A stretch of 64,000 nt of DNA from JAABVD01 sp965204545 (GTDB lineage Bacteria; Verrucomicrobiota; Verrucomicrobiia; Opitutales; UBA2995), in contig CBDBFA010000003.1 of NCBI GenBank assembly GCA_965204545.1, positions 1,364,001 through 1,428,000 of the forward strand, read 5' to 3'. Shown piece after piece: positions 26,459 through 35,743 of the stretch. Within the stretch, counting starts at the first letter, position 1; each line of letters opens with the position of its first letter. The translations under genes were made by a program, and so were the position numbers. Under the pieces are notes generated by a model. The model was not told the origin of the DNA. It worked only from the letters and a program-made list of their open reading frames with translations, and did no database searches.

Positions 26459-26710
26459 TCACTTACCGAATCCACTCATGTGCGTTGGATTGGTGGAAAG
26501 ATCGCCAACACCACTTTCGAAACATCCAAGATCATCTTTTAACAGATCGTAGGCCGAAGGTTCTTCTTCAAGTGTGTTGGAATCATTTTCTTCCAGGTTC
26601 TGTTTCAGCGCCTCACGGGCTATTTCCGATTTCGATACCCCCAATCTTTTGGCCCGCTTGGCCAATCGCACGTCCAGTTCCTCGGGAACCTTGATGGTGA
26701 TTGTTTTCAT
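26459..26710 (-). CDS. Orphan ribbon-helix-helix antitoxin-like protein
   Basis: 83 residues from the ATG at 26710. The first 45 residues form a ribbon-helix-helix DNA-binding fold (MKTITIKVPEELDVRLAKRA, then LGVSKSEIAREALKQNL), followed by an acidic tail ending in GFGK, the pattern of antitoxins that pair with PIN or ParE toxins. The 75 bp downstream to the next gene contain no toxin frame, so the partner is missing or elsewhere. Confidence 0.75.
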   Translation of the reverse strand: MKTITIKVPEELDVRLAKRAKRLGVSKSEIAREALKQNLEENDSNTLEEEPSAYDLLKDDLGCFESGVGDLSTNPTHMSGFGK

Positions 26711-26778
26711 ATAACGAAAGGTAATACGGAATGTTACAGAAAGCAATACCCCATTTTCCGTTAAACCTTATCGGAATA

Positions 26779-27537
26779 TTAAGCCATCCTTCGTCTCTTT
26801 CTCCAGATGGCTATCCCCAGGGCGATGCTGCCGAAGAACAAGGCGTAGGTCGACGGTTCGGGAATGGCGCTGATTACGACATTGTTGAGGCCGAATTGAT
26901 CCATACTTCCCGTGCCGCTTACACCATCTGAGGACCATTGCAGAAAATAATCGTCCCCAGCCGCCAGCGTTATCCCGGTAATGGTGGTTGTTCTCGTGAT
27001 GGTCTCCCAAGCCGGGGCGCTGTCCGCCGTTTCGGTGGTGGTAAAATCCAAGGCGGGAATGGCGGTAAAGGTGTCCCCGCTGTCATCCTTATGGGCAAAA
27101 TTGAAGGAATTCGACCGCCCTTGATCATTGAAAACGGCAATTTCGTAGCGGACAACTATTCCCTGGATGGTGCCGTCGGTGGTATTGGTAAACCTGAGCT
27201 GAAATGATCCCGGGGTAAAATCCGAACCCGCGGCCTGAACACCCAGGATGTAATCCCCACTGTTTTCCCCCAATTCGAAACCGTAAATGCCCCCGGTTCT
27301 CACCGCGCCGAAAGACGCTCCTCTGCTGAAGTCTCCCGAGGTTTCGGTTCCGCCAAAATCGAGGTCGCCATCGCTCAGCCCGCTGATGGACCAGAAATCG
27401 GAATCCAATTGCCCGGCAACCGGGTCGGACTGAAATCCTCCTCCGCGAAACCTGTCGAAATCCTCCCTAAAAATGGTTTGGGCAGAGACCGAGGAGGAGA
27501 TAGTGCCCAGGATCAGGGCCAAAAACATCCATTTCAT
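26779..27537 (-). CDS. PEP-CTERM sorting-domain exported protein
   Basis: 252 residues from the ATG at 27537, which gives a clean signal peptide (MKWMFLALILGTISSSVSAQ). The middle is a beta-rich, low-charge region with no recognised catalytic motif (QTIFREDFDRFRGGGFQSDP near its start). The C-terminus is a classic PEP-CTERM signal: IPEPSTYALFFGSIALGIAI, then WRKRRRMA. Such proteins are sorted by an exosortase to the cell surface or extracellular matrix; no exosortase is in this window. The ligand-like domain may bind glycans, but that is a guess. Confidence 0.9.
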   Translation of the reverse strand: MKWMFLALILGTISSSVSAQTIFREDFDRFRGGGFQSDPVAGQLDSDFWSISGLSDGDLDFGGTETSGDFSRGASFGAVRTGGIYGFELGENSGDYILGVQAAGSDFTPGSFQLRFTNTTDGTIQGIVVRYEIAVFNDQGRSNSFNFAHKDDSGDTFTAIPALDFTTTETADSAPAWETITRTTTITGITLAAGDDYFLQWSSDGVSGTGSMDQFGLNNVVISAIPEPSTYALFFGSIALGIAIWRKRRRMA

Positions 27538-27652
27538 GTACCGCACCATGCCGGTAAAAGCTACCTGCATGCCATTTCCCAATTAAACCAAAGGTTTTTT
27601 CCTATGGAGAATTTTCCCCTTTCTCCACCATGGCCTGGCCCGTTAGTTTATT

Positions 27653-28168
27653 CACAAAACGGCGGATATTTTCCGCTGTAACTGCCGGATGGAATGTTGA
27701 TTCATTGTGGAACCCCGTTGGGGTTCGGTCATATTGGTGATCGGCAACCCAGCGTGCGCTACCATGCTTCGCACGGCGCGACGCTGGGCTCTGGAGTTTA
27801 ACGCCGTTGGCGTAAAAGCCGGATGATTGAATTGCTTGATCGGGGACCCGCCTCCCGGCATGGCATGCAGGAATGTTGGCGAGGCATGCCTCGCCCCTAC
27901 GAATAGGCGGGTTGGAAAACCCGCCCTCCGTTATCGATGCAGACCGGTCTGGAATGAACTGCAACGCAGTTCCACTCCAAAGCCCAGTGTCGCAAAGCGC
28001 ACACTGGGTTGGAATGGGTAAAAAATAACGAACCCCAACGGGGTTCCACACCGTAACCCACCAAGTTCGTCGCGCTGTAATCCATGAAGGCGGAAGTTCG
28101 TCGCGGGCAAACCGATACCAACAGCCAGATAGAATGTTAATTTATTTAAGGGAAATGACACAAGGGGC
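27653..28168. repeat. Hairpin-repeat block A (two inverted three-hairpin elements)
   Basis: This 635-bp gap holds no gene. Element 1 (about 27707-27820): GAACCCC-GTT-GGGGTTC (27710-27726), CCCAGCGT/ACGCTGGG (27748-27788), ACGCC-GTT-GGCGT (27801-27813). Element 2 (about 27950-28050) is the same plan inverted: GAACTGC-AAC-GCAGTTC (27956-27972), CCCAGTGT/ACACTGGG (27983-28008), GAACCCC-AAC-GGGGTTC (28030-28046). Between them are an 18-bp perfect palindrome (27878-27895) and GGCGGGTT-GGAA-AACCCGCC (27906-27925). Both edges carry pieces of an AT-rich element (27653-27705, 28119-28168) also found at 43570 and 55103. Block B at 55192-55440 has the same two elements in the opposite order. Confidence 0.8.
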
Positions 28169-28172
28169 GGAT

Positions 28173-30275
28173 CTACCGCGACTGCTGGAGCAGCCCCTCC
28201 CGCCGCAGATAGGCATCCGGGTCCGGTTCGCGGCCCATGAAATCGAGAAATAGCCGCAGGGGATCTTCCGCATTGCCGCGGCTCAGCACCTTGTCCTTGA
28301 AGGCGCGCCCGGTCTCCGGATTGAGCAGACCTTCCATTTCGAATCGGGTGAAGGCATCGGCATCGAGCACTTCAGCCCATTTATAGGAATAGTATCCTGC
28401 GGCATACCCGGTTGGATTGGAAAAGAGGTGGCTGAAATTGTAAAGGTGCAACGGCACTTTACGTTTCCGGGAAGCAAGGTAGGGGAAAAGGACTTTTTTC
28501 AGTTCCGCTTCCAGGTCTTTTCCGTGTATTTCGCTGTAGTTCAGGTGCATTTCCAGATCCATCCTGCCGAAGGCCAATTGGCGCATGGCCAGGGATGCGG
28601 CATTGAAATTCCGGGCCGCCTTCATCTTGCGGTAAAGTTCATCCGGCAGGCGTTCCCCTGTTTCGTAATGGCGGGCAAATAAATCGAGCCCGTTCTTATC
28701 CCAACACCAGTTCTCCATGATTTGGGAAGGCAGTTCAACAAAGTCCCATGCCACATTGACCCCGTTCATGGACTTGATTTCCACCTCTCCGAACAGGTGG
28801 TGGATAAGGTGGCCGAATTCGTGAAAGAGGGTCAGCACATCGTTGTGGGACAGCAAGGCGGGTTTATCCGCGGTAGGCGGGCTCAAATTGCCGTGTATCT
28901 GACCCAGGTGAGGTTCCCGTTTCCCGTTGGAACGGTCTCCGGTCAGGGTATAATTCATCCAGGCGCCGCTGCGCTTGGACTCACGTGGAAACCAATCGGT
29001 GTAAAAACTCCCCAGATGCTCCCCCGCTTCATCCAGCAGTTCAAACACCTTCACCTCCGGGTGCCACACCTCGTATGCGCTTTCCGTCTCCCCTACAGTG
29101 GGATTCTCGAAAAACACCGCCTCGGCTTCCCTGAATGTTACGCCGAACAAGGTTTGGGTAAGGGAAAACAATCCATCCAACACCCGATCCACCGGAAAGT
29201 AAGGACGCAGTTTTTCCGCATCGAAATCGAAGGTTTCCTTCCGGAATTTTTCCTCCCAGTAAGCCGCGTCCCAAGGCTCCAGCAATTCGGGCTCGATGCC
29301 CAGCTTACCGGCCCGAAAAGCCTCCAACTCGCCGGTCTCCCGGTCAAATAGGTTCTTGATTCTGGCATGCAGCTCTTCCACAAAGGCGAGCGCCCGCGCC
29401 CCCTTCCCGGCCATGCGTCTTTGCAAAGCGAGATCGGCAAAATGCCTGAAGCCAAGTAAATCAGCCTTCTCCTGACGCAAGGCGAGAATCCGCCCGACCA
29501 AGTCGCGATTATCGTGGGGTTCCCGGGTGGCAACGGCGCTGAAGGCGGTCCAGGTTTTTCTCCGCAACGCTTCCTTATCTGCGTAACGCAAAACAGGGAT
29601 CATGGAGGGGGCCTGCAGGGTGAACCTCCACCTCGGCTCGGCCTCAGTGCCCAGGCCTTTGCCCAGCGCGCTTTGCCGGGCTTGCTCACGCGCCAGTTGA
29701 GGGAGGCCGGAGAGGTCCTCTTCATTTTCGATTACCATTTCCCACGCGTTGAGGGCGTCGAGGCAGTTCTCCGCATACTTCTGGGTCAGTTCGGCCAGTT
29801 TGGCCTCGATTGCCTCCATCCGCTTTTTCCGGTCGGGTGGCAGATCGGCTCCCTTGTTTTTAAAGGCGGCCACGGTTTCCTCGAGATAACGTTTTCGGGT
29901 TCCGGTCAGGGCCTGGGCCTCCTCCGTCCCGGCATAGGCCTTGATCCGTTTCCACAACCCCTGATTGAGCGGGACCCGGGCATGGAAGCCGGACACCCGG
30001 GGCAGCATCTTGTTGTAAGCCCGACGCAGTTCTTTGCTATCACGCACGCTGTTGAGGTGATCCACTTTCCCCCATGCCAGGTTGAGCTTCTCAACGGCTC
30101 TTTCCAGTGCGAGCATGGTGTTTTGGAAAGTCGGTTTCCCCGGAACCTCCACGGCCAGAGCATCGATGTCGGCCTGGGCCAGTTCCAGAGCATGGGTTAT
30201 GTCCGGCTCAACCTGCTCCGGGGTCAACCGGCTCCAGTGTACCCGGAAGTTCTCTTCCAAGAAGGGATGATTCAT
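28173..30275 (-). CDS. prlC: M3-family oligopeptidase (oligopeptidase A type)
   Basis: 700-residue cytosolic zinc peptidase degrading short peptides, including cleaved signal peptides in E. coli. The zinc site is LFHEFGHLIHHLF (HEFGH), followed downstream by the conserved ELPSQIMENWCWD with the third zinc-ligand Glu. The N-terminal helical cap begins at NHPFLEENFRVHW. The C-terminal FSHLFSNPTGYAAGYYSYKW is typical of the substrate-closing region of OpdA/Dcp enzymes. Length matches E. coli PrlC (about 680). No signal peptide. The gene ends at hairpin-repeat block A. Confidence 0.93.
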   Translation of the reverse strand: MNHPFLEENFRVHWSRLTPEQVEPDITHALELAQADIDALAVEVPGKPTFQNTMLALERAVEKLNLAWGKVDHLNSVRDSKELRRAYNKMLPRVSGFHARVPLNQGLWKRIKAYAGTEEAQALTGTRKRYLEETVAAFKNKGADLPPDRKKRMEAIEAKLAELTQKYAENCLDALNAWEMVIENEEDLSGLPQLAREQARQSALGKGLGTEAEPRWRFTLQAPSMIPVLRYADKEALRRKTWTAFSAVATREPHDNRDLVGRILALRQEKADLLGFRHFADLALQRRMAGKGARALAFVEELHARIKNLFDRETGELEAFRAGKLGIEPELLEPWDAAYWEEKFRKETFDFDAEKLRPYFPVDRVLDGLFSLTQTLFGVTFREAEAVFFENPTVGETESAYEVWHPEVKVFELLDEAGEHLGSFYTDWFPRESKRSGAWMNYTLTGDRSNGKREPHLGQIHGNLSPPTADKPALLSHNDVLTLFHEFGHLIHHLFGEVEIKSMNGVNVAWDFVELPSQIMENWCWDKNGLDLFARHYETGERLPDELYRKMKAARNFNAASLAMRQLAFGRMDLEMHLNYSEIHGKDLEAELKKVLFPYLASRKRKVPLHLYNFSHLFSNPTGYAAGYYSYKWAEVLDADAFTRFEMEGLLNPETGRAFKDKVLSRGNAEDPLRLFLDFMGREPDPDAYLRREGLLQQSR

Positions 30276-30522
30276 GCCACGACTCTAGGAGGGGACGGGA
30301 AAAAAGGAAGAAGGAAGAAGAAGAAGGAGATAAGCCGCGCGTCTCACGAAATTCGTAGCGTTCGAACGGAGATCGAGTGCTGGCGTTGGACCCCTTCCTC
30401 ATTGGCGCGCCTCTCTCTCCCCTCCATCACTCCCCCACTCCTCTCCTCCTCCCTCTGTGCTCTCTATGTCTTCTTTGGTTTTTCTTCCTTCAGCCTTCTT
30501 CCTTCTTCCCCTCCCTCTGTGG

Positions 30523-32088
30523 TTAACTTTTTATCCCCGCGCCGGCTCTGCGGGCATCCCCCTGGTATCGAAGGACCGCTTTATTCCTTTCGCGCTGAAC
30601 GGAATGCGTGCCTCCAAAGAACAGTCCGTTATGCCGCCACCGCAGAAGCTTTTCAAAACGGGATTCGAGATGGGCCATGGAAGGGGCCGGGAACCCTGGC
30701 TCCACGTTCACGGTGCCGTGTTCGAAGTGCGCGCGGGGCGCTTTAACGGCATCGGCCAAGCCCATGTCGAAATCGATCAGGTTCGAAATCACCTGCAGGA
30801 CGGCGGTGCGTATGCGGTTGGACCCGCCGGAACCGGTGACATAGAGGGAGCCCCTGTCCTCCACAAAGGTGGGAGCCATCATGGAAGCGATGCGCCGGTT
30901 GGGGTTCCACAGGTGAAAACCGTTGGGGTTCAGGTCTTCTTCGCCCAGCATATTGTTCATGGTAAATCCATAGTCTCCCAGCACGAACCCGGAGCCCGAT
31001 CCGTTACTGACGGTCATTGCCGCTGCATTTCCCCGGGTGTCGAGAATGCTGACATGGGTAGTGCCCCGGGCCCGAAGGGGATGCTTTTTCAGCGTATCCC
31101 GCAGGGCAGCCTGGAGTTTTGCGCGCACGGAGTTTTCCGGCGCCATCTCCTCCCCGGTTGGGGAAGGGTAATGCAAACCCCGTTTTCTCCGGTTCAAAAT
31201 GTTCTGTACGCGCAACAGAATTTCCAGGTGAAGGAGACTGCCGAACCCGTATTCGGCCAGAGGGTAATCCTTAAGCAAATCGAGAGCCAGACCGATTAAG
31301 GTTCCTCCGATGGAGGGTGGCGGATTTGTCCAAATGGCGCCGCTGCGGTACTTGAGTTTGAGGGGTTTGCGTAGCCGGACCCGGTAACTGGCAAAATCCT
31401 CCAAGGTCAGGTGTCCGCCTTGTTCCCGGCAGGAACGCGCCATGTCCCGTGCGACTTCCCCTTCCGTGACCAACCGAGGGTCCTCGGCCACACCGAGAAA
31501 AAACTCGGCCATTTTATCAGGCAAAAAGCGCTGACCCGACCGGAGGGGCTGATGGGGTCGATGGGGATTGCCATATAACTCTCTGCCCGCTTCCGAACTC
31601 AGGTAAATGGCCGATACGACTTCCAGGAGGTGCTGGCAGAAGGGGGATACCACCACGCCCTTCCGGGCCAGCTTTACGGCGGGTTCAACAACCGTTTGGA
31701 GGGGCAACCTTCCCAGGTCATGCTGGAACCTTACCACGCCGGGAATGGCGCCCGGTGTGGCCCAGGAACCAGCGCCGAGGTGGAATTCCTGCACTGAATC
31801 GCCAAAGTCGGCCAGGATCGGATAGAACTCGCACTGCGGGTTCTTTCGCAAAGGGGTCTGGTTGAAAAAGTCGTAGACCACTTCACTACTTGGGGTCCGG
31901 GCCAGCAGAAAACCGCCGCCAGCCGGGGAACAGAAGATGGGCTCGGCTACGCAGGCCGCAAAAAATGCGGCGGCGGCGGCATCGAAAGCATTACCGCCAG
32001 ACTCCAACACCCGGATAGCGGCGCGAGCAGTTTCCCGGTGGCCGGCCGCCACCACCCCGTTTCGGATAATTTCCTGGGCTTCCCGCAT
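30523..32088 (-). CDS. Gamma-glutamyltransferase-family Ntn hydrolase without signal peptide
   Basis: 521-residue enzyme of the gamma-glutamyltranspeptidase family, which self-cleaves before a catalytic threonine and hydrolyses or transfers gamma-glutamyl groups. The N-terminal part has VAAGHRETARAAIRVLESGG and SPAGGGFLL. The cleavage/catalytic region is ARGTTHVSILDTRGNAAAMT with the nucleophile Thr in GTTHVS, followed by SNGSGSGFV. The substrate loop PNRRIASMMAPTFV and GSGGSNRIRTAVLQ complete the fold. No signal peptide is seen, unlike periplasmic E. coli Ggt, so a cytosolic relative acting on other amides is possible. Divergent from the YdbH-like gene. The 247 bp separating its 3' end from the M3 peptidase gene hold purine-rich and CTCTGTG-type low-complexity sequence only. 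Confidence 0.88.
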   Translation of the reverse strand: MREAQEIIRNGVVAAGHRETARAAIRVLESGGNAFDAAAAAFFAACVAEPIFCSPAGGGFLLARTPSSEVVYDFFNQTPLRKNPQCEFYPILADFGDSVQEFHLGAGSWATPGAIPGVVRFQHDLGRLPLQTVVEPAVKLARKGVVVSPFCQHLLEVVSAIYLSSEAGRELYGNPHRPHQPLRSGQRFLPDKMAEFFLGVAEDPRLVTEGEVARDMARSCREQGGHLTLEDFASYRVRLRKPLKLKYRSGAIWTNPPPSIGGTLIGLALDLLKDYPLAEYGFGSLLHLEILLRVQNILNRRKRGLHYPSPTGEEMAPENSVRAKLQAALRDTLKKHPLRARGTTHVSILDTRGNAAAMTVSNGSGSGFVLGDYGFTMNNMLGEEDLNPNGFHLWNPNRRIASMMAPTFVEDRGSLYVTGSGGSNRIRTAVLQVISNLIDFDMGLADAVKAPRAHFEHGTVNVEPGFPAPSMAHLESRFEKLLRWRHNGLFFGGTHSVQRERNKAVLRYQGDARRAGAGIKS

Positions 32089-32217
32089 GACCTGGAAGGC
32101 AAATTTCTGTCAGGACAACATTGAGCCGGGACGCCTGGGTCAACCGTTGATTAAAAACCTTGGGAAATTGTGTGGAAAAGGATTGGTCCGGGCCGAAAAC
32201 TCATGTAGCTTAAATGG

Positions 32218-34689
32218 GTGACGTTGAAGAAACTGCTATGGATAATCCCGGGCCTTTTTCTGGTGGTGGTTTCGGTGGCGTCCTGGTGGGTAATCCCGCA
32301 TTATGCCGAGACCCGGTTTATTGAGAAACTGAAGCAAATTGGCATTGAAACCGATTCAATCGAGTTTCGCATCGAAGGGTTGTCCCGTCCGGTAGTCCGG
32401 GATTTGCGCTTGCACATTGCGGGGCTCGATCTGGCCACCGAAGTGATCGAATTCGGCTCTCTTTTTGAGGGTTATGGGGATGACCAACCCCTGAGAATGA
32501 CGATCAAAGGGTTCTGGGCCGGCATAAACGCGCAAATGCCCCAGGGGGTCGGGGCGGTAAACAAAGCCATTTCCGAACTCCCCCAAGCCGAGTCGTTCGC
32601 CATGCCCATCCCGGTCCGGGTGGTCCTGGAAAAGGGTGATTTACATTACCAGAACCGAGGGCGGCAAATAGCCGGCACGGTCCATGGCGAGCTCTTCCTG
32701 GAGGGAACCAAACTGGACTGGAGGCTCGAAATCGAGGCCGAGGGAAATCCCTTGACCGGGGCCGGGGTTTTGGACTGGGAGACGGGTTGGCATCATTTTG
32801 CCGGCGATGTGGAGCTGGATCACCGGTTCAGCCAATCCATTTGGGATATTTTCGACGTGGAGCCCTGGTTCAATTGGCACGCAGGGTCGGTGCGGACCGA
32901 TTACTATTTCGAAGGGGACCTTCAAGCCATAAAATCGGGACATATGCGCGGCCGATTTTCCGATGTGAGCATCCACTATAAAGGCATGCAACTCTCCCAA
33001 TTCAACAACCGGGCCAAGTTGGATTGGACCCCGGGACTGGCCACGGTGGATTTCTCCGGCGAGGGCCGGTTCGAGGATTTCCTCAATGCCGCATTCAACT
33101 GCCAGGGAAGGGCTTTCGTCGAGGCCGGTCCGGCCATCCAGATGCAGTTGGACGCGTTTTCCTTTTCCTCCTCATTCCCCATCGCCGACCTGCATCTGGA
33201 GCGTTTGGAAGGCGAAGGCGTTCCCGTCGAAGTGGCCGTTCTGGCCGACTCGGAGGGAGTGGACTTTCAATTAATGGGTTTGGATCTGCACCTGAGCGCC
33301 GAGATGTCGCAACAACTGGGGTCCTCGGAAGCGGACCTCATGATCAACGCCCGGGTAGCGGGCGATACCCTGAAACAGGCATCCGCCGACATATGGCTCC
33401 AGGATGGCTTGTTCCTGTCGCCGATTCTACAAGCAGATTTTACTTCGGGGGAAATCCACGCCGCACTCGACCAAGCCATGCCGCTGGGTAACCTGGGGCG
33501 GTATATCCTGAATGCGCCCAGGAAATACCTTTCCCGCATGTCGTTGGAAGAAGGCGCCCTTTACCGGTTCGACCAGGAGGTGGCCCGCAATGTGTCCATG
33601 ACTTGGTTTCCGGGGGAAGACGGGCTCTTGAATTTGATGGGCGACTTTCAAGCCTTGGGATCGCTCAATCTGACCGCAGCCCCAGGCCATCAATCGACCT
33701 GGCAAAGGTTGACGGGAGTTCTTACGGTAAACCCAGGGGACATTCACTTCAATTATTCCCTGCGGGCAGATGAAGCGAACGGCTTGCTTTGCCGCTTGTT
33801 CCTGCCCGATTACCAACTGGAAGATTTCAACGTCTGGGATCGTTGGTTGGCCAACCCGTTCCACTTGTCAGGGAACGCGTCCGGGCAAGCCGAGCTGGCC
33901 CTGAGTGCCGAATCTTTCCGGCCGGAATTCACCGTTACCCTGCGGGGCGGGTATTACGAAAGAGGTGGTTTGATCCTCGATACCATTAACGGTTCCGGAA
34001 CGGTGCAATCGCTGGATCCATTTTCCTTTAAAACCAGTGAGCCCATAACCATAGCCCACATCGGTGCAATGAAGTGGCAGGGAATCAATTTTGAGACGGA
34101 TCTGGAAATCGCCAAGCGGATCAACGTTTTCAGAACCAGGATCGAAACCCTGGGCGGGTCCGTTCAACTCGCCGACATCTCCGTGGGGCGTGAGGAAATG
34201 TTTATCGAATCCGAAATCGGAGTGTCCGACATAAAGGCTGAGGAAGTACTACCATACATCCCCAACGTCGTGGGCTTGGCCGAAGGAACCATATCGGGGG
34301 TCCTTCCCTTTCAATGGGATTTGAAAAACAACGATTTCAGTCTGGGACGGGGCAATTTGAGCACCCCCATCGGAGAAACGGGTTACATGAGCCTGAAGGT
34401 TTTCCGCGACGAGGAGAAAGAAAAGAAGGCGCCAAGGGACCAAAATGGATTTGTGGTCGATTCCGCCCTGGCCAACCTGAAGGACTCTTCCGTGGATATC
34501 GACATCCTGCCACCCAATGCCGAATCGGCCGAAACACGGGTGCGGTTGAATATCAAAGGCTTCCTGGACACCCGACTGGTCAAAGCCCCGGTCGACGTGG
34601 TGCAATATTATGAACTGCCCATGGTCAATTTCGACGGCACCATGCACGCGGTAAAAAGCTGGCTGCCCCAGGTAAAGCAAATCCCCTGA
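32218..34689 (+). CDS. YdbH/AsmA-like intermembrane lipid-transport-type protein
   Basis: 823 residues. An N-terminal single membrane anchor (LLWIIPGLFLVVVSVASWWV, about 5-25) precedes a long, beta-rich, low-complexity region with regular short strands, the signature of AsmA-like bridge proteins. The C-terminal part (VLPYIPNVVGLAEGTISGVL, then PFQWDLKNNDFSLGRGNLST) resembles the dicarboxylate-transport/YdbH domain of proteins proposed to carry phospholipids between membranes. Function is inferred from the family. GTG start at 32218; an ATG at 32214 is in another frame. No partner gene is adjacent. Confidence 0.7.
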   Translation: MTLKKLLWIIPGLFLVVVSVASWWVIPHYAETRFIEKLKQIGIETDSIEFRIEGLSRPVVRDLRLHIAGLDLATEVIEFGSLFEGYGDDQPLRMTIKGFWAGINAQMPQGVGAVNKAISELPQAESFAMPIPVRVVLEKGDLHYQNRGRQIAGTVHGELFLEGTKLDWRLEIEAEGNPLTGAGVLDWETGWHHFAGDVELDHRFSQSIWDIFDVEPWFNWHAGSVRTDYYFEGDLQAIKSGHMRGRFSDVSIHYKGMQLSQFNNRAKLDWTPGLATVDFSGEGRFEDFLNAAFNCQGRAFVEAGPAIQMQLDAFSFSSSFPIADLHLERLEGEGVPVEVAVLADSEGVDFQLMGLDLHLSAEMSQQLGSSEADLMINARVAGDTLKQASADIWLQDGLFLSPILQADFTSGEIHAALDQAMPLGNLGRYILNAPRKYLSRMSLEEGALYRFDQEVARNVSMTWFPGEDGLLNLMGDFQALGSLNLTAAPGHQSTWQRLTGVLTVNPGDIHFNYSLRADEANGLLCRLFLPDYQLEDFNVWDRWLANPFHLSGNASGQAELALSAESFRPEFTVTLRGGYYERGGLILDTINGSGTVQSLDPFSFKTSEPITIAHIGAMKWQGINFETDLEIAKRINVFRTRIETLGGSVQLADISVGREEMFIESEIGVSDIKAEEVLPYIPNVVGLAEGTISGVLPFQWDLKNNDFSLGRGNLSTPIGETGYMSLKVFRDEEKEKKAPRDQNGFVVDSALANLKDSSVDIDILPPNAESAETRVRLNIKGFLDTRLVKAPVDVVQYYELPMVNFDGTMHAVKSWLPQVKQIP

Positions 34690-34700
34690 TTTGTCTATTT

Positions 34701-34768
34701 TTGAGTCAGTGTGACTCAATGAAGCGGTTTGTCGACCGTTTCCCATAAATTGAGCCATAGTGTCTCAT
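34701..34768 (+). promoter_or_regulatory. Paired activator-site palindromes upstream of hsp20
   Basis: TTGAGTCA-GTG-TGACTCAA (34701-34719) is a perfect inverted repeat. TTGAGCCA-TAG-TGTCTCAT (34750-34768) is an imperfect copy of it, with centres 49 bp apart. They sit 70-130 bp upstream of a sigma-54-like promoter, where enhancer-binding activators usually bind. Confidence 0.55.
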
Positions 34769-34830
34769 TTCAGGGAGGGGTATTTTCTTTAAACCATTGA
34801 TAGACAATGTTTAAAGTTACTTTAGGTCCT

Positions 34831-34846
34831 TGGCATGAAATTGGCA
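34831..34846 (+). promoter_or_regulatory. Sigma-54-like promoter of the hsp20 operon
   Basis: TGGCATGAAATTGGCA matches the sigma-54 consensus TGGCACG-N4-TTGCW at all but two positions and keeps the required GG-N10-GC spacing. It lies about 50 bp upstream of the first hsp20 start codon. Alternative: an ordinary sigma-70 promoter such as TTTAAA/CATATA in the same interval. Confidence 0.55.
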
Positions 34847-34898
34847 TATAGAAGGACAAACCAATACATCAACCATAACCACAACCAAGGAGGTAAAC

Positions 34899-35327
34899 AT
34901 GAAATTAGTAAGATACCGCAATCCGTTGAGGAAATTCGATCTCTGGAGTGACTTCGATCGCCTCTTCGATCTTTCCCCCCAATCCTTATCCCGGTTCGGT
35001 TCAATTTTTGACCGGGGAATCCCCTCCGGGCAGCCGGCCCTGGATTTGTACGCTGACGAAGGCAACTATTATGTCCAGGCCGAGGTTCCCGGATACGACC
35101 GGAAGGAAATCGAGGTGGAGCTGGACCGGGATCGACTCGTTTTGAAGGGATCCCGAAAGTCGACGAAAGACGATGTGGAATCGGAAATCACCTTCCACCG
35201 TTCGGTGACCTTGCCGGAAAATGCAAATGCCGAAGCTATCGGCGCTCGTTATAAGAACGGCATTCTGACCGTAACGGTTCCCAAGACGGAGGAAGAGAAG
35301 GCGCGCCGGATCGAAGTCAAAAACTAA
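34899..35327 (+). CDS. Small heat-shock protein (Hsp20 family), first copy
   Basis: 142 residues. The alpha-crystallin domain spans about 42-132 (LDLYADEGNYYVQAEVPGYD, IEVELDRDRLVLKG, ALPENANAE-like VTLPENANAEAIGARYKNGI) and ends in a short tail VPKTEEEKARRIEVKN, with the I-x-V-type C-terminal anchor. It is an ATP-independent holdase that forms oligomers in the cytosol. AAGGAGGT lies 3 nt before the ATG, one of the strongest ribosome binding sites in the window. First gene of a two-gene sHsp operon with a sigma-54-like promoter and a terminator after the second gene. Confidence 0.95.
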   Translation: MKLVRYRNPLRKFDLWSDFDRLFDLSPQSLSRFGSIFDRGIPSGQPALDLYADEGNYYVQAEVPGYDRKEIEVELDRDRLVLKGSRKSTKDDVESEITFHRSVTLPENANAEAIGARYKNGILTVTVPKTEEEKARRIEVKN

Positions 35328-35349
35328 CACCTGATTGGAGGAATTGACA

Positions 35350-35724
35350 ATGAATGCAATAGCTAACCAACCGCCCAAAACAAAGGAAGATCCAACCCAA
35401 GGCTATTTCCGTCCCCATTATCATATTGAAGAGCGGGCAGGCGAGACAGTCGTGTGGGTAGAGCTTCCCGGAGTAACCAAGGACAACCTCAACCTGACCC
35501 TGGAAAAGCGGGACTTGATATTGGTCGCGGAAGCGCCCAACCATCGGCCCGCATCCTGGAAGGTCTTGCACCGCGAGTCTGCGGACCGGACCTACCGACT
35601 GCGCCTGCATTTGGGGAATTACCTCGATTGCGAGGCCATCACAGCCGATATGCAAAACGGGGTGCTCGCATTGACCTTGCCCAGGGCCGAGGAAGTAAAG
35701 CCGCGAAAAATAAAAATCAAATAG
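35350..35724 (+). CDS. Small heat-shock protein (Hsp20 family), second copy
   Basis: 124 residues from the ATG at 35350, preceded by GGAGG. The alpha-crystallin domain runs from about residue 20 (RPHYHIEERAGETVVWVELP) through NGVLALTLPRAEEVKPRKIK at the C-terminus. It is more divergent than the first copy and lacks a long N-terminal arm, so the pair may form mixed oligomers. Placed 22 bp after the first hsp20 gene. Confidence 0.92.
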   Translation: MNAIANQPPKTKEDPTQGYFRPHYHIEERAGETVVWVELPGVTKDNLNLTLEKRDLILVAEAPNHRPASWKVLHRESADRTYRLRLHLGNYLDCEAITADMQNGVLALTLPRAEEVKPRKIKIK

Positions 35725-35743
35725 ACATTATTACCCGTCAGGG

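Noticed and set aside
29514..30746. 410-codon plus-strand frame
   Set aside because: Exact antisense shadow of the M3 peptidase gene with no recognisable domain.
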